Positions 1-12,470 of a stretch of 64,000 nt of DNA are shown piece after piece (positions within the stretch are counted from its first letter, which is position 1; each line of letters begins with the position of its first letter). The DNA lies in NCBI RefSeq assembly GCF_019578655.1, contig NC_063258.1, positions 3,038,001 to 3,102,000 on the forward strand. The letters run 5' to 3'. This DNA comes from Ricinus communis (lineage: Eukaryota > Streptophyta > Magnoliopsida > Malpighiales > Euphorbiaceae). Made by a program: the position numbers and the translations under genes. The notes under the pieces were generated by a model. It saw nothing but the letters and a program-made list of their open reading frames with translations. It did no database searches and had not been told where the DNA came from.

Positions 1-104
1 AAAAAAACCACATTATATCAATCGAAAAATTTCGACACGTCAAATTCACTGCAAGAACCAAAAGAAAAAAGAAAAAGCATCACTAATTAAAGAAATAACA
101 ATAC

Positions 105-240
105 CTGGATAACCGGCGACTGAGGGCTTGCGAGAGTGGAGGATTGAAGAAAGATAACCGGCGACTAAGGGTTTGGAAAGTGAAGGCTTAAGAGGTTAGA
201 GCGTGGCGTGGAGGCTGTGATGTGAGGTAGAGATGAAAAT
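105..240 (-). other. Putative 5' UTR exon of a host gene leaving the left edge
   Basis: Read on the minus strand, this segment is CT-rich and ends in ATCCAG followed by GTATTG, a good plant splice donor (GT at 104-103). The DNA beyond it is AT-rich like an intron. The exon holds an imperfect duplication: a block starting ATAACCGGCGACT occurs twice, about 45 bp apart. Just upstream on the minus strand lies AAACCCTAA (complement of 245-253), the telo-box motif known near start sites of plant translation and cell-growth genes. No start codon or protein is visible, so the gene body would lie left of the window. The layout is seen directly; the gene call is inference. It could be chance composition. 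Confidence 0.4.
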
Positions 241-253
241 AGAATTAGGGTTT

Positions 254-1218
254 CTAATAATAGAATGTGCATTATATTTTCTTTTTCTATATTAGTTTAT
301 GTAATCTATTTGTAATATATATAACCTATATAATATATATGACATATTAAGATATCATTATTAATTTTATTTTAATTCTAAATATAATTAATTTAATTTT
401 TTAATTTTATTGCTTCATATATTTTTATTATTAATATATTTTATCATTATTATATTTTCTATTTGATATTTATTATATATTATTTTATTAAATAATTTAC
501 ATAATTATTTTTATAATAATAATTTACATAATGACAAGCAATACCAATAAAATTTTAAAAATTAGGCTAGTTTTGAATTTTTTAAAATTTATATTTTTTA
601 TTTTATTGGTAAATAATATATATTTTTTTTGAAATGTGTGCTTATATTTTGATCAATAAATTTTTTATTTTAAACATTAAAGGTGGAATAGTTCGTCGAA
701 AGAAATTGCAACTTTATCAGCAAATAAACAATTAATTAGCAAGCATTACCAAATGGTAGCAGTTATGACAATTTAATGGGTAATTATTATCATAACTAAT
801 ATAGAGTTTATAAATTCAATAAACTGTATAAACAACTAATCAATAGAAGTAATAAATTATTTAGGTAAAAAATAAATAAGACATTTGACATAAAATGAAT
901 TTATTTTTTTAGTACAAATAAATTGTCCTTTGAAATAATCTTTTCCTATTCGGAATATAAATAATTTGTGATATTCATTTATGATAAGTTGCTGTAAGAA
1001 CATAGTCGTATTAATGGAGTCAAACGCATTATTCATATAAGAATTTAGATTATATATTTGATGTCTTCTTAAAATATGTCATTTAATTATGTAATTATTA
1101 AATTCATATGAGATACAAATATCACATTGAAAGTGTATGTGTCTTAATAATGAATTAACAAACTAATAAAATTGACAAATAAAAGATTAAACTTTGGAAT
1201 ATGAGTGTCACAAATGTG
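254..1218. other. AT-rich intergenic DNA, no feature recognised
   Basis: Very AT-rich sequence with frequent stops in all frames and short A/T runs. No repeat family shared with the rest of the window was recognised here. Confidence 0.6.
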
Positions 1219-1223
1219 GTAAA

Positions 1224-4091
1224 TGTAATACCCATAATTTTTCTTTAAATAATAATAATATTAGTAATAATTAATAACGAGTTTTATTAAATTAATATTA
1301 CTTTATTTTCAATTGATTTAATTGGGATGATTTAGAATAGAATTTCAATGCTAGATAAAAATAAGAGAGTCATTTTTCTATATCTAATTAGTTTAATTTT
1401 CAAGAAATTAATTAAGTAAATTCTTTGAAAAATAAATTATATTTTTGGTCACTTAATTTTCTCCTCATATGAATATATGAATTAAATTCTATATTTGAAA
1501 GTTATGAATGAATTGGTAAATAATATTTTTATAAAAGAATTTATTGGAAAATAGCAAATTTTAATTAGCTAATGGTATTGATTTTAATTGAAAAATAGTT
1601 AGTAAATTGATTAACTAAGTTAATTAAGTGTTAGGATCAAATTGACTATTAATTTTGGAATAAGGATTAAAAATATAATTGCTTTAATGTGGAATTTTAA
1701 ATGAAGATTTGTATGTTTGGTATTTTTGTAATTAAATGTGTTGGTAAGGGCATTTAGTAATTTTACATTTAAAAGTAAGGGTAAATAAGTAATTTTATAT
1801 TTTTAATAATTGTAATTCGGCCCAAATTAAATAGTTAGGGGCTTAATTGAAAAGCTGAAGAAAAGTTAGAGGATTAAACAGAGATTTTACAGGGCGAAAT
1901 TGTTAGTAATTAAAAAATTGAGGGACTAAATGGTTGTTAAGTAAAAATTTAGGGACCAAACGTCGTTAAGAGAAAGGAAAAGAAAGAAAAGAAAGGAAGA
2001 GATCGGGGAAGAAGAAGAGAGGAAGAAGGCAGGGGCTGCATCAATGGCGGAAGAGTGGAGGAGGCTCGGCCGAGCATGGTGGCGATGGCCAGAGGTGCAG
2101 CGGAGGCCGGCAAGTTCAACGGCAGCGGCTCCAGCAAGCGGCGATGGTAAGAGAACCCGAGGAAGTGGCCGCAACTTTCTTACCGTCATTTTAGGCATTT
2201 CTGGTGTCTCAAAATGACCGGTGAGTTGAGGGCTTCCTTTTGGGAGTAGCGACGTTGGCATTGAAGGCCGGAGGAAGGAGTTCCCGTGAAGTGATGTCAG
2301 CCGAGTTTTCGAGCTTTTCCAGCCGTCTCTGGCAAGCTTTGGTCGATTAGAGGGCATATCCGGACTCTCCTCAACTCGAGCTTTCCAATGGCACCAGTTT
2401 CGCGGCGATCGGACTCCGTTTGAAAATCGACGATTGAGATCGTCCGTAAATTTCTCTGGATGATCGGGGATCAGATCGGAAGATCGGGTGTTGGAATCAT
2501 CATTAGCCCACTGTTTTGAGTCCGTAGGCGCGTTCGGATTGTCGATCGGACTCCGGCGGCTAGAGGCAAGTTGACTGAGTGATCAAGCGTCTCGGTAATT
2601 CTCTAGCCTATAGATTTTAGAGTTTGTTGAGAAAAATTATGTGATTAATTATTGTGTTAAGCATTAGAAAAATTATGTGAGGTTTGTTTGTCGAAATAAT
2701 AAATTGTCATACCGTCTGCCAATAATCGTGATTTGTGTTATGTGGCGGAGTCGGAAAAAATAATGAAGTCTTAGTGGCCCGACTCCCGTTAAATAAATTG
2801 TTGAAATATTTGAAGTGTTTTCTGGCAGGTCCTAGACTCGTTATTCGGGGGGTAGACGTCCGTGTTTAGGGGAGGTTCTGCCAAATTTTCGATAAAATTT
2901 ATCCGAGTCGAAATTCTTAGACAGTTAATTCTGGGAGTCTAGGCCTAAGGTTATTTATCAAATGTTTTACTTTTTCTGATTGAATTGTTCCCATAATTAG
3001 ATAAATCCGTCAGTTCGGCTCGCTCCACCCGAGGCATCGGAGTAGAGCTAGGAGGTCGTCAAAACTGTAGGTTAAAGTCATATATCTGTTTACATGTGTT
3101 ATGCTAAGATTTTACGTAATAGTTCTGATTTAATATTTTAATTATTTATTGAATTACTATTCATATATATATCGTTTTCTGCATCAATGTTATTGTGAAT
3201 TCATGTTGACTCGGGATGAGATGGCAGTAGAACATGCTACTTGATGGGTTGCATCAGGATCGCGTGCACACTGGTATGAACTTGAGACAAATAGTAAAAG
3301 GTAAACTTAGGACTTGCATTGGTCGAGTTTTAACTCTCTGGACTGAATAGAGCGAGTTTGCCGGAGTAAAGGTTCTTGGTTGAGCATTGCTCTTTGGGTG
3401 CCGGCTTTGTTGGAAATTAAGTGACCAGACTGGATTTAAGGATCCTGGTCGAGCTTCGCTCTCTGGGCGCCAGTTCTATTAGGACGAGAGAGCCGAAAGG
3501 CTAAGACTGATTAGTAATGGGGATTAGGATTCTAGTGAGGTACTTCGTCTCGTAGTATGTAAAATTATTTTGTAAGAAGTATGGCATGACACGTGTTTTT
3601 GCATGACCTAATATTTTATTTTAAATTAAACAAAGATGTTATTAAAGTATTTGTATTTATTTTTTTGGATATATGATTTTAACTCACTCTCGAGACTGAC
3701 AGTCTCAATTTCACTATTTTTCAAGTGTAATTAGTTTTTCTGCAGTTTTTTTTCCTCTAACAGCTCGATTTCTTCATCTTCAGGTTAATGTAACTAATAT
3801 TTTATTGGTATGTTGACTTTTAAAATTCTAGAACCTCCGCAGTAGAAAGTTTCAGAACTTATCATTTTGTAATTTTATGTAAACTCAAGTCATGCCTAAT
3901 AATGCTGGCAGACGGAAGTCAATATATAGTACCTGATGATTTAAGGTTAATTGTGGAAAAGTGTCAATGGACAGAGTCTGGGTTATATTTTGTTTGAGTT
4001 AGTGAATAATTAGGCTTACTACGGGATTTGGCAGCCTTACTCCAACCCATTCCCTAATGCCGGTCATGGGCCCAAAGATCGGGTCATGACA
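1224..4091 (+). mobile_element. T1: solo LTR of a Tekay/Del-like Ty3/gypsy element
   Basis: A 2868-bp unit starts TGTAATACCC and ends GGGTCATGACA, so it has the TG...CA ends of an LTR. It is flanked by a perfect 5-bp duplication GTAAA (1219-1223 and 4092-4096). There is no primer site, gag or pol, which marks a solo LTR left by recombination between two LTRs. The same sequence recurs as T2 and T3 and, with a deletion, in T4. T4 carries an initiator-tRNA-Met primer site and a chromodomain-type integrase tail, which is the basis for the Tekay/Del assignment; that lineage is known for LTRs of several kb. A GA-rich then GC-rich tract (about 1970-2560) resembles a transcribed leader. ORFs in it are not conserved between copies. 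Confidence 0.92.
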
Positions 4092-4096
4092 GTAAA

Positions 4097-4710
4097 TATA
4101 AGAGGCACCCTTAAAGCGAAATAGTTAAACTATATTGGTATTTAAAATCTAATGATTGATTATTAAGCAATTTTTTAAATAGAAGCTGAGGTATTTTTAG
4201 TTAAAGAACTATTAGTTGGATTAGAAAATGAAGTTTTCAAACTATCATCAGTTGTTTCTTATGGTGTAACTGCAAATTCGGTTGATATTATGCATATTAT
4301 TTTGTATTTAAGTAACCATTTCTATGAATATATAATAGCCGACCAATACACTTTTATAATAAACTTGTACTATACTAAGCTACTTGCATGAAAAGTGAAA
4401 CAACAAAACAGATTCTATTACATGAAACTATAAAAATATCAGTTATATTATAAACATATTTGAGCTACATAAGTAAAAAACACAACAAAGTCATTGCTTA
4501 GGAGTTATAATTATACATATGGACTCAGGCAGGGGGAAAATAGAAAAAGAAAAACTAAAATAGCTAGGAAACCGTAGCAAAAATTGTCGACCTACAACCA
4601 CATATGGACCATTACACCATATCAAGCTCCCAAACAGATAAAAAGCTATAATAAAGCATTTTTAAAAGATGGCTAATCCTAGCAATAACGGTCTTGACCT
4701 TCTCAATAAC
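4097..4710. other. Unidentified spacer between two solo LTRs
   Basis: AT-rich sequence between T1 and T2. Removing T2 and one TSD copy joins 4715 to 7668. The joined minus strand then reads through short coding-like stretches with stops. I could not name a protein family for it. Confidence 0.4.
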
Positions 4711-4715
4711 CTTGC

Positions 4716-7662
4716 TGTCACGACCCCACCCGTGGGCCCGTGACCAGCACTAGGGAATGGGTAGGCTTAAGGCCACTGAAACCCGTAGTAAGCCTGACAC
4801 TCACTAATTTAAACAAATCTCATCTCAAATTAATATTATTAAAGCCACACTTTATCTTAATAGTTACACTTTACAAAATTACTTCGGTCTACCAGAAAAA
4901 CTAGGCGAGACCCGAAGCTCAGAAAATTTACAACTGATACATCTACTATTACTACTGCGGAGAATCTAAGATTTACCAATTTACATACCAAATCAAATGC
5001 ATCACCCGAATGATGAAGGAGTCAGTTACTTGAATAAGAGTCAGCGGGAGAACTATGATCACAAATCGAAAAAGCAGTAAAATGAGGTCTCGAGAGTGAG
5101 TTAAAATCAAATAATCTGGGGACTATTGCATTCTTCTCAGAAAACATAGATTATTCAAATCAGTATATCAAACCATACTATAATCATACCCTACTATTTC
5201 CTTCACATAAAATATTAATCATTCGAATCAATATATCAACCATGCACGTAAATGCAATCCATATTATAATCAATACCATAATAAATAAATAAATGAAATA
5301 AATAAAAATATATTTTTACTTTTACAGGACGAGTGGCTCGGTAGAACCCTAAACCTCAAAATCTAGTAGCCATTCGGCTCTCTTAATCCAATAAGACTGG
5401 CGCCCCGAGAGCAATGCTCGACCAGGGACCTTACCTCTAGTCTGGTCACTTAAGTATCCAAATAAGCCGGCGCCCAGAGAGCAATGCTCGACTAGGGACC
5501 TTACCTCCGGCAATTTACTCAAATCAGCCCAGAGAGCCATGCTCGACCAGGGCAAACCCATAAATATCTTATTACATGTCCATGATCATTACCGGTGTGC
5601 ACGCGGTCCTGATGTAACCCATCAGGCGGCATGTTCTACAAGCCACATTTCCCAAATCGCAATCACCACATTTAATAAATATTATTGACTAAAGAAGTCA
5701 TTCAACTATATCAGAATAACGATTAACAATTTTTAAAGTAAGACATCATACAACTCATGTGGAAAACTGATAATATTTGATATTATTATAACATTACTAA
5801 TAATAATATTTATATTATCTTCAATAATTAATCCAGTAAAATTAATTACGTTGAGATATTAGTAACCATGTTAAACATAAACTTCCAAAATAGCATATTA
5901 AAATCAGACTTAGCAATAGTGCAATGATTAAATAACTTTAACTCACAGAATTGGGCGACCTCCTAGCTCTGCTCCGGTGCCTCAGTTGGAGCGAGCCGAA
6001 CAGACAGATCATCTAATCACGGAAAACAATTTATCAATACGCTGAGACAATCGATCATTAATCCTAGGTCTAGACTCCTAGGACTGACTGTCTAAGAATC
6101 TCGACTCGGAGAATTCTCACCGAAAATCCGTGAACCTCCCCTACAACACGAACATTACCCCCCGTAAAAACGGGTTCAGGACCTGCCAGAAGAACACTTC
6201 AAATACTTAACGATTCAAACAATAGGAGTCGGGTCCCCAAACTTCACTATTTCCCGACTCACACAAAGACAAAATACGAGGCAGTAAACCGAGGACAATT
6301 ATTTTTTACTCACAAAAATCATCAAATACTCAATATAATCCAATAGACACAATTAAACCAAGAATTTCTAAAATTAACGGGCCAAAAAAAATTACCGAGA
6401 CGCTCGGTCGCTCGGTCGACTCGCCTCCAGCCGCCGGAGTCCGATCGACGATCCGAACACACCATCGGACTCACAACGACGCGCTGATGATGATCCCCGC
6501 TCGATTTTCCGATCTGACACCCGATCATCCAGAGAGATTTGCATACTATCTCGACCGTCGATTTACAAACGGAGCCCGATCGCCACAAAACCGGTGCCAT
6601 CGCGAAGCTTGAGCTGAGGAGAGTCGGGATACGTCCTCCGATAGTCCATCCTCCGCCGGAGCTCGGAAAAGTTTGAAAACGCTGCCCCTATTTTCTCTCT
6701 CCACCGGATCTTCTGTCTCCGGCCACCACAGCGCCAAAAGAGAGCCCTTGCAGGGAGAGCCGATTGCCACTCGACTCGACCGCCAACACTGCCGGAAGCG
6801 GAACGGCCAAAGCCGCCACACGTCGCGCGATTCCGCCACCGGCCTCCACCGCCACCATCGTGCTCGTCGTTACTGCGGCGCTCCTTCCGACGTCAGCCCT
6901 CGGCCTCCAGTCAGCCTCTCTCTCCTCCCTTTCTTCTTCTTCCTTCTTTCTTTTCTCTCTCCCCGATTTCCATTCCTTTCAATATCGACATTTGACCCCT
7001 GAACTTTTCCTTATTACAATTTGGTCCATCAACTTTCTTAATTACTTACAATTTCATCCCGCAGAATTCCAATTTGACCCTCAAACTTCTTTTTAGCCTT
7101 TCAATTAAGCCCCTAACTATTTAATTTGGGCCAAATCCGAATTATTGAAAATACACAATTACAAAAATACCCCTGACCGACATATTTATTTACAAAAATA
7201 CCAAGCTCACAAATTTCCATTAAAACCCCATAAAAATAACATTATACTTTTAATCCTTATTCCAAAATAATCCTCCAATTAAATCCTACACACAATTAAA
7301 TTAAATAATCAATTTCCAACTTAAAATTTAATACTACTAATCAATTATAATACCAATTTTCCCAAAATTCTTTTATAAAAACATCCTTTATAATTTCTTC
7401 CAAAATTTTCCAATATATAATTTTACTTATATAAATATGCATTTGGGAAAATTTGAATAGCCAAAATATAATCATTTCTCAAATAATTTACTTGAATAAT
7501 TTCTTAAAATTTTAAACTAATTGGGTATAGAAAATAACTCATTTATTTGATTAATATTAAATTTTTCATTAAATCATTTCAAATTACACCCAATAATAAT
7601 GAAGCTAAAATTAACTTAAATAAAAACTAATTATTAAATATATAAAAATTCTGGGTGTTACA
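4716..7662 (-). mobile_element. T2: solo LTR of the Tekay/Del-like family, reverse orientation
   Basis: On the plus strand this 2947-bp unit starts TGTCACGACCC and ends GGGTGTTACA, the reverse complement of the T1 layout. Perfect 5-bp TSDs CTTGC flank it (4711-4715 and 7663-7667). Internal landmarks match T1 inverted: the block with GTGGGCCCGTGACC near 4730, repeated phrases of the type GAGAGCAATGCTCGACC (about 5400-5550), and the GC-rich then pyrimidine-rich leader tract (about 6400-6990). No internal domain remains. The plus-strand ORF at 6673-7002 comes from the leader tract and is not considered a gene. Confidence 0.92.
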
Positions 7663-7667
7663 CTTGC

Positions 7668-8939
7668 AAACTTTATAATACTTGGTTGTAAGTTTCTCAT
7701 ACTCAACTCCCAACACAAGTATAAGCTTTGGACAAATTTGCTAAGTCCCCTCTCTCATACTTTTCCCAGCTCATTTTATAAAAAGCATACTCCTAAAATT
7801 GTAATCAATAATATCTAAGCTATAAAGAACAGTTAAGTGGTCTAAAGTACAAAGTGAACCCCCACTCCTAGTATCCTTGACACATTTAGGACTCATGTCA
7901 ATCTTACATGACATAAATCTATTCCCTTCGTTGTCATAGTGCGAGTAATAAACACTACAGGTAAATATGTTATCAAAAACTTCATACATTTCAAATCTTG
8001 TTGGGGATAATCCCAACTGCTAAAGAACAATTTTTAAAATGTTTTCTAAAGGTACTTTGATAATTGCCATATATAAATTATATTAAAAAATCAGTAAAGG
8101 AACAAAATTTAAAATCAAACTTACTCACAACAACGAGATACAACAAACAAAGGATATTCTAGCAAAGAATTCTTCATTTTTTATGATTAAAAAGATATGC
8201 AAAACATGCTTATGTAAGACCTTTCTAGAAATTAAAATAACTAATGAGATAAAGTCAATTGTCTAAGGCTGTAAAAAGTGGTTCAACAAATAACATACCA
8301 ATATATAGAAGTATGTATGTACAGAGTACAACACTAGGAAATAAACTGAGATATCATTGGACAACCTTGAAAACTACTATTATATAGTTTATAAAAGTTT
8401 ATGTATGTAGAACAAAAAAATTAATTTCAAGAAAAATCAAAAATATTTCGCAAGGTATTTTTCTTTAAGACATTTTAAAAAAAATTTAGAATAACTAAGT
8501 TGAAGCTTCTTGTTAAAGATTGACAAAGTTCCAACACATAATGTATTAAATTATTAAAACAAAGTCTAAAAGATAGACAGATACACTACTATAAGCATTG
8601 GAATTATAAGAATCCTTAAAAAATCAGTTGAAATGTTATTGTTCATTCACACGGATTTTATTATACAATATATAGAAATATGTACGTACAAAATATAAAA
8701 AGATATATGCCTTGGTGGATGGGGAAAAGATATGCAAGACATGGGCCATTTTTTATGAATTAGAATAACTAATGAGTTTAAGTCTATTGTTAAATCCTGT
8801 GAAAATCAATCCACCACACAGTAAATGTCAAATTTTTAAAATAAACTGTAAAAGAGAGGCAAATACACCATAATAAACATATAAACAACTGTTATCCTTA
8901 AAATCAATTGAAATGTTATTGTTCATCCTACAAACTTTT
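7668..8939. other. AT-rich spacer with one unassigned minus-strand ORF
   Basis: The right flank of T2. A minus-strand ORF of 81 codons (7771-8016) encodes a Cys-, Tyr- and Met-containing peptide I cannot place. Its continuation across the T2 insertion site is broken by a stop. The rest is AT-rich without recognised features. It could be a decayed gene or transposase fragment. Confidence 0.25.
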
Positions 8940-10030
8940 TTAAATAAGAATTGCTCCATGGATCTCATCAGAAATGTTTGATGTTTCTTGGGGCTTCTTT
9001 GGCGACTGTGAAGTCACTGGATGAATTACCGACCCCTATCGGTTGACGAAAAATAGAAAGGAAGATTAGGCTTGTGAAAGGATTGCTGTCAAGCTTGACT
9101 CTTAAGCATCAAGATCACATGTTGGATCACTGCCAACGGATCAGCATATAGCATAATTCAAACTCCTACCGCTTTGCTGCATAAGTTTTTTTCTACAAAA
9201 AATGATTCTTCCCCTTACAAAAAGAATAAGATGTGAAGTATCTTCTCGATTCCTCTCCTGGAAAAAAAGTGGTTTGTTTACTGAACTTGCCTTGTTGTGA
9301 TAGGGGTACTGGCTTTTCATTCCCACCAAGGAATGTAAATTTACTTAAATAGGGGTTAATTGCCTTACCTTCTATTCTATTTGTAAAGAAAGAGGGCTAC
9401 TTCACGACCCGCTACTAATAATCGAAAGGGTTCACAGCGAGTTCAGTCATCTCTATTGTATGGGCTATTTGCTACCTAAACCAGGGACAATAGCTCTCTC
9501 GGTTGAAGGATAGCCTACTACATCCCAGTATATGGACCTTAAGTAGCCAGCATCGCCATAATCGGACTTCATAGCCCTCCTTGCCATAATCGGGATTAGT
9601 GATAGAAGCTACATAAGAGGTGATTATATTTGCTCCATGCCTATGCCTTCTAGGGCCGATATTTGTTTAGAGACCCCTTGGGAGTCTTCTCATCTTTTTC
9701 TTTTTGAACTGCCCGAGCTAGATGACAAAGCTGAGCTGGAAGGTACTTTTTTGATACTATCGAAGTACCTCGCAATCTTTTCTTCTGTTTCTAGTAAAGT
9801 CTTCCTCGGAATGTAAGTAAAATCCTTGAAGGAGGACAAACTTACTTACCACTTACTAAGAAATGGAAGGTAGAAAGTAAGGAAGAAAAAATGACGACTC
9901 TCTTCAGGCGAAACCTCTCTTCGCCCTGACAACTTCTTGTTTTCTTCTTGGTTGAAAGAGAAGAGTCTCTCTTTCTTTTGTCGGTCAGCCTGCGCTATAA
10001 ATATTTGCTAGCTCAGATAACCAGACTTCG
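8940..10030. other. Probable mitochondrial-derived insert (NUMT), intergenic type
   Basis: Base composition rises sharply against the AT-rich flanks. The text looks like plant mitochondrial spacer DNA: mixed purine/pyrimidine stretches such as GGGTTCACAGCGAGTTCAG, CTTCGCCCTGACAACTTC and GAAGTACCTCGCAATC, with little A/T homopolymer. No mitochondrial gene, tRNA or intron is recognised. The call rests on style and composition, so an unrelated transposon or a decayed gene remains possible. The edges are approximate. Confidence 0.4.
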
Positions 10031-12470
10031 AGATTAGTTAAATCCAAATTTAAGCTAGATGCATGTATTTCTTTAGTTGAGATAGGCACGAAAGAGGGCA
10101 TTCTGGGGAGTATATAAAAATACGTACAGAGAAACTATAAAACATGAAGGAGTTTGGTACCCTCTTATGTAATATATGGAGTACCAAAGGCCTTGAAGGC
10201 TCTTTTCTTTAAGGAAAAAATATACATATCTAGTTTAGATACATATAAAAACTTAATTCTTTTAGAAGAAGCTTGAGGTTGACATCCATTTATGAATGTC
10301 ATAGCACTATTTTTTTTCTCATTAATATTTATGTAGGATCCAACAACAACAAATGAACTGGTTATGAAAAGACATTTTAGACCTCACAACAAAAGTTAAA
10401 TGTAGTATCCAAACACCTAGTATAGTCGAGGAATAAAAAATTACCACAACATGTCTCTAAAAGACAGATACAAACTAATACTAGTATATGCAGCAACAGT
10501 ATCATATAAGTCATCAACATAGACAAACACTCACAAAAATACATAAACACATATAACATCAACTTAAACAATAAACATCACAGCTATATAACATGTATTA
10601 TAGTAACATAATATATACAAATGCAAAGCAAAACTTATAATGAGGGAGCAAGTATGCAATTCAGATATTAATTACAAATTCCTTTTTGTTGAACACAGAT
10701 AGGAAGCAAAGAAAAGGAAAGTAAAGTTAGCAAGCAAGAAATAAGGAAGCAAAGTTAGAATAATATTAATATAAAGAAGCTAATAACAACAGGAGAACAA
10801 ACCAAAAAAACATGGAGGCATTTTTCTTTAAAAATATTGCCTTTGGAAGTATTAAAAATTTTCAAGGCCTTTTGCTTTAAGGTTGTTATTAGTTAAATAA
10901 ACATAATGTTTAAACCAATATTGAAAGAATTCAAGAAAGAGGTTCCAAGACAAACGATTCTCAAAAGGAGTTGCATTATAGTTAAAATATAGTAATAATA
11001 TAAACTTAAAAAAAATAAGAATCAGTTTCAAAATAAGCTCAAAAAAGTATGGAATAAGTTTTTTTGGCGATCAAGAAAGAGGCTAGAGATATGCTAAAGT
11101 TAAGAAGCAGTCACCAGCCTCATGCAACCTCATGAAAATAGTACTTAAGAAAAACTTTTTACATATAAACTTGCCTGCATGGCATTAAAAATAGAGAAAT
11201 CTTAATTTCAAAAACTGCCATTAATAGCAAGGCAGTAAAATAAAATATTAAAAAAGAAGACATCAGTAAATTAAATGGCACGTGAGGAAGCTTATCAGAG
11301 AAAAGAGTTTTAGTTACAAGGTAGCATTAAATGAAGAGAACTAAGCATTTATAGAAAATGTTACTTGGGGAGACAACATGTAATAGACTTTCCTTCTTGA
11401 CTTACCTTTCCCTTACTACCCGCTCATTTTATCTGGAAATGGAGTTTTGTCGTTCTAGATCCAATGCCTTGCTAAACATCAACTTATTTTTTTCTTATTT
11501 TTTATATATTGAAATCTTAATTTTTTTACAGGTATCGATGCATTCCTTTTTTATTCCAGCTCCTTGGTTTATTGGTCTCTGATCTACAGTAATTTTTTTA
11601 TTCTTTTAATAAAAAGGCCTTTTGTGATGTACAATCCACAATAATCTTTTTTATATAATTTTTTTCTTCTTTTTGTTACCCTCTCTCTAATAATTTTTTT
11701 GCTTGTAGGTATGGATACAATTTATTTACATACTTCGTTCTGCGTTTTCTTAGCTTATAATTCACAGGGGGGGGGGGGACTTAGCGCGTTTATTATGAGG
11801 AAATTGTTTTTTACTTTTTTTATTCTCGATTTTATCATATTCTTGATTAGATTTGTTTCCATATTTTGTTGCCTATGTTATTGCATGTCCTTTGTCTATT
11901 TCGTCTGTACGTCTACCTTTGTATATCACAGTACTTTGTGATGATATTTTGTGTCTATTTTTCAATCTGTTTGCTGGTGGTTATATTTATTCAACTACTA
12001 CATGCACTGTTCAACTATACGTGCGTTTTTTTATGTGCATATTAATGCTTTTGTTTTTATTGTGCCATTCATTTTAGGTCTTTAGGATTATATACTGAAA
12101 TCTATAAATTTAGATTGAGATAGGACTATGTTATTTATGTGGATTGCCTTTGTTTGCATGGGCCAGTGCAACATTTTTTACCTTAGCTTATCTATAAAAA
12201 TCACTTAATTATGTTGCCTAGGTTATTGATTTTATTTTCATAATACCATACTTGCTGATTTCCATTTTGTCAATTAATGTTCCATTTGATGGTTTTAGCT
12301 GTTACACATACCCTCTCCCTTATCTTATTGTTGATGATATTACTAATTTAGTATCATCATTGCTTTCTATAATAAGTTGGAAGCCCTATGTTTTACTTTT
12401 AGTACAACTTATATACACTCAAATATAGTTTAGAACTATTCTTTTTCTATATGTATCAAATCTCTATGTA
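10031..12470. other. AT-rich region without recognised genes
   Basis: Contains long T-rich runs, short ORFs that end quickly and a run of 12 G (11767-11778). The segment 11,350-12,080 is pyrimidine-rich with several short plus-strand ORFs of hydrophobic composition. These look like products of T-rich DNA rather than genes. No family was recognised. Confidence 0.5.

Noticed and set aside
1926..2357. 143-codon minus-strand ORF inside T1, with counterparts in T2 (6673-7002) and T3 (14348-14920), all antisense to the LTR
   Set aside because: All lie in or near the GA-rich/GC-rich leader tract, but their proteins do not align with each other and are low-complexity. The T3 ORF runs past the LTR end into A1 DNA. 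They look like by-products of stop-poor composition.
8940..10030. Search for tRNA or organelle genes within the mitochondrial-like block
   Set aside because: No cloverleaf with T-loop and acceptor pairing and no readable organelle protein was found by eye, so no gene is claimed.
11358..12077. Three short plus-strand ORFs of hydrophobic composition
   Set aside because: T-rich DNA yields Phe/Leu/Tyr-rich frames by chance. No domain, promoter or conservation is visible.
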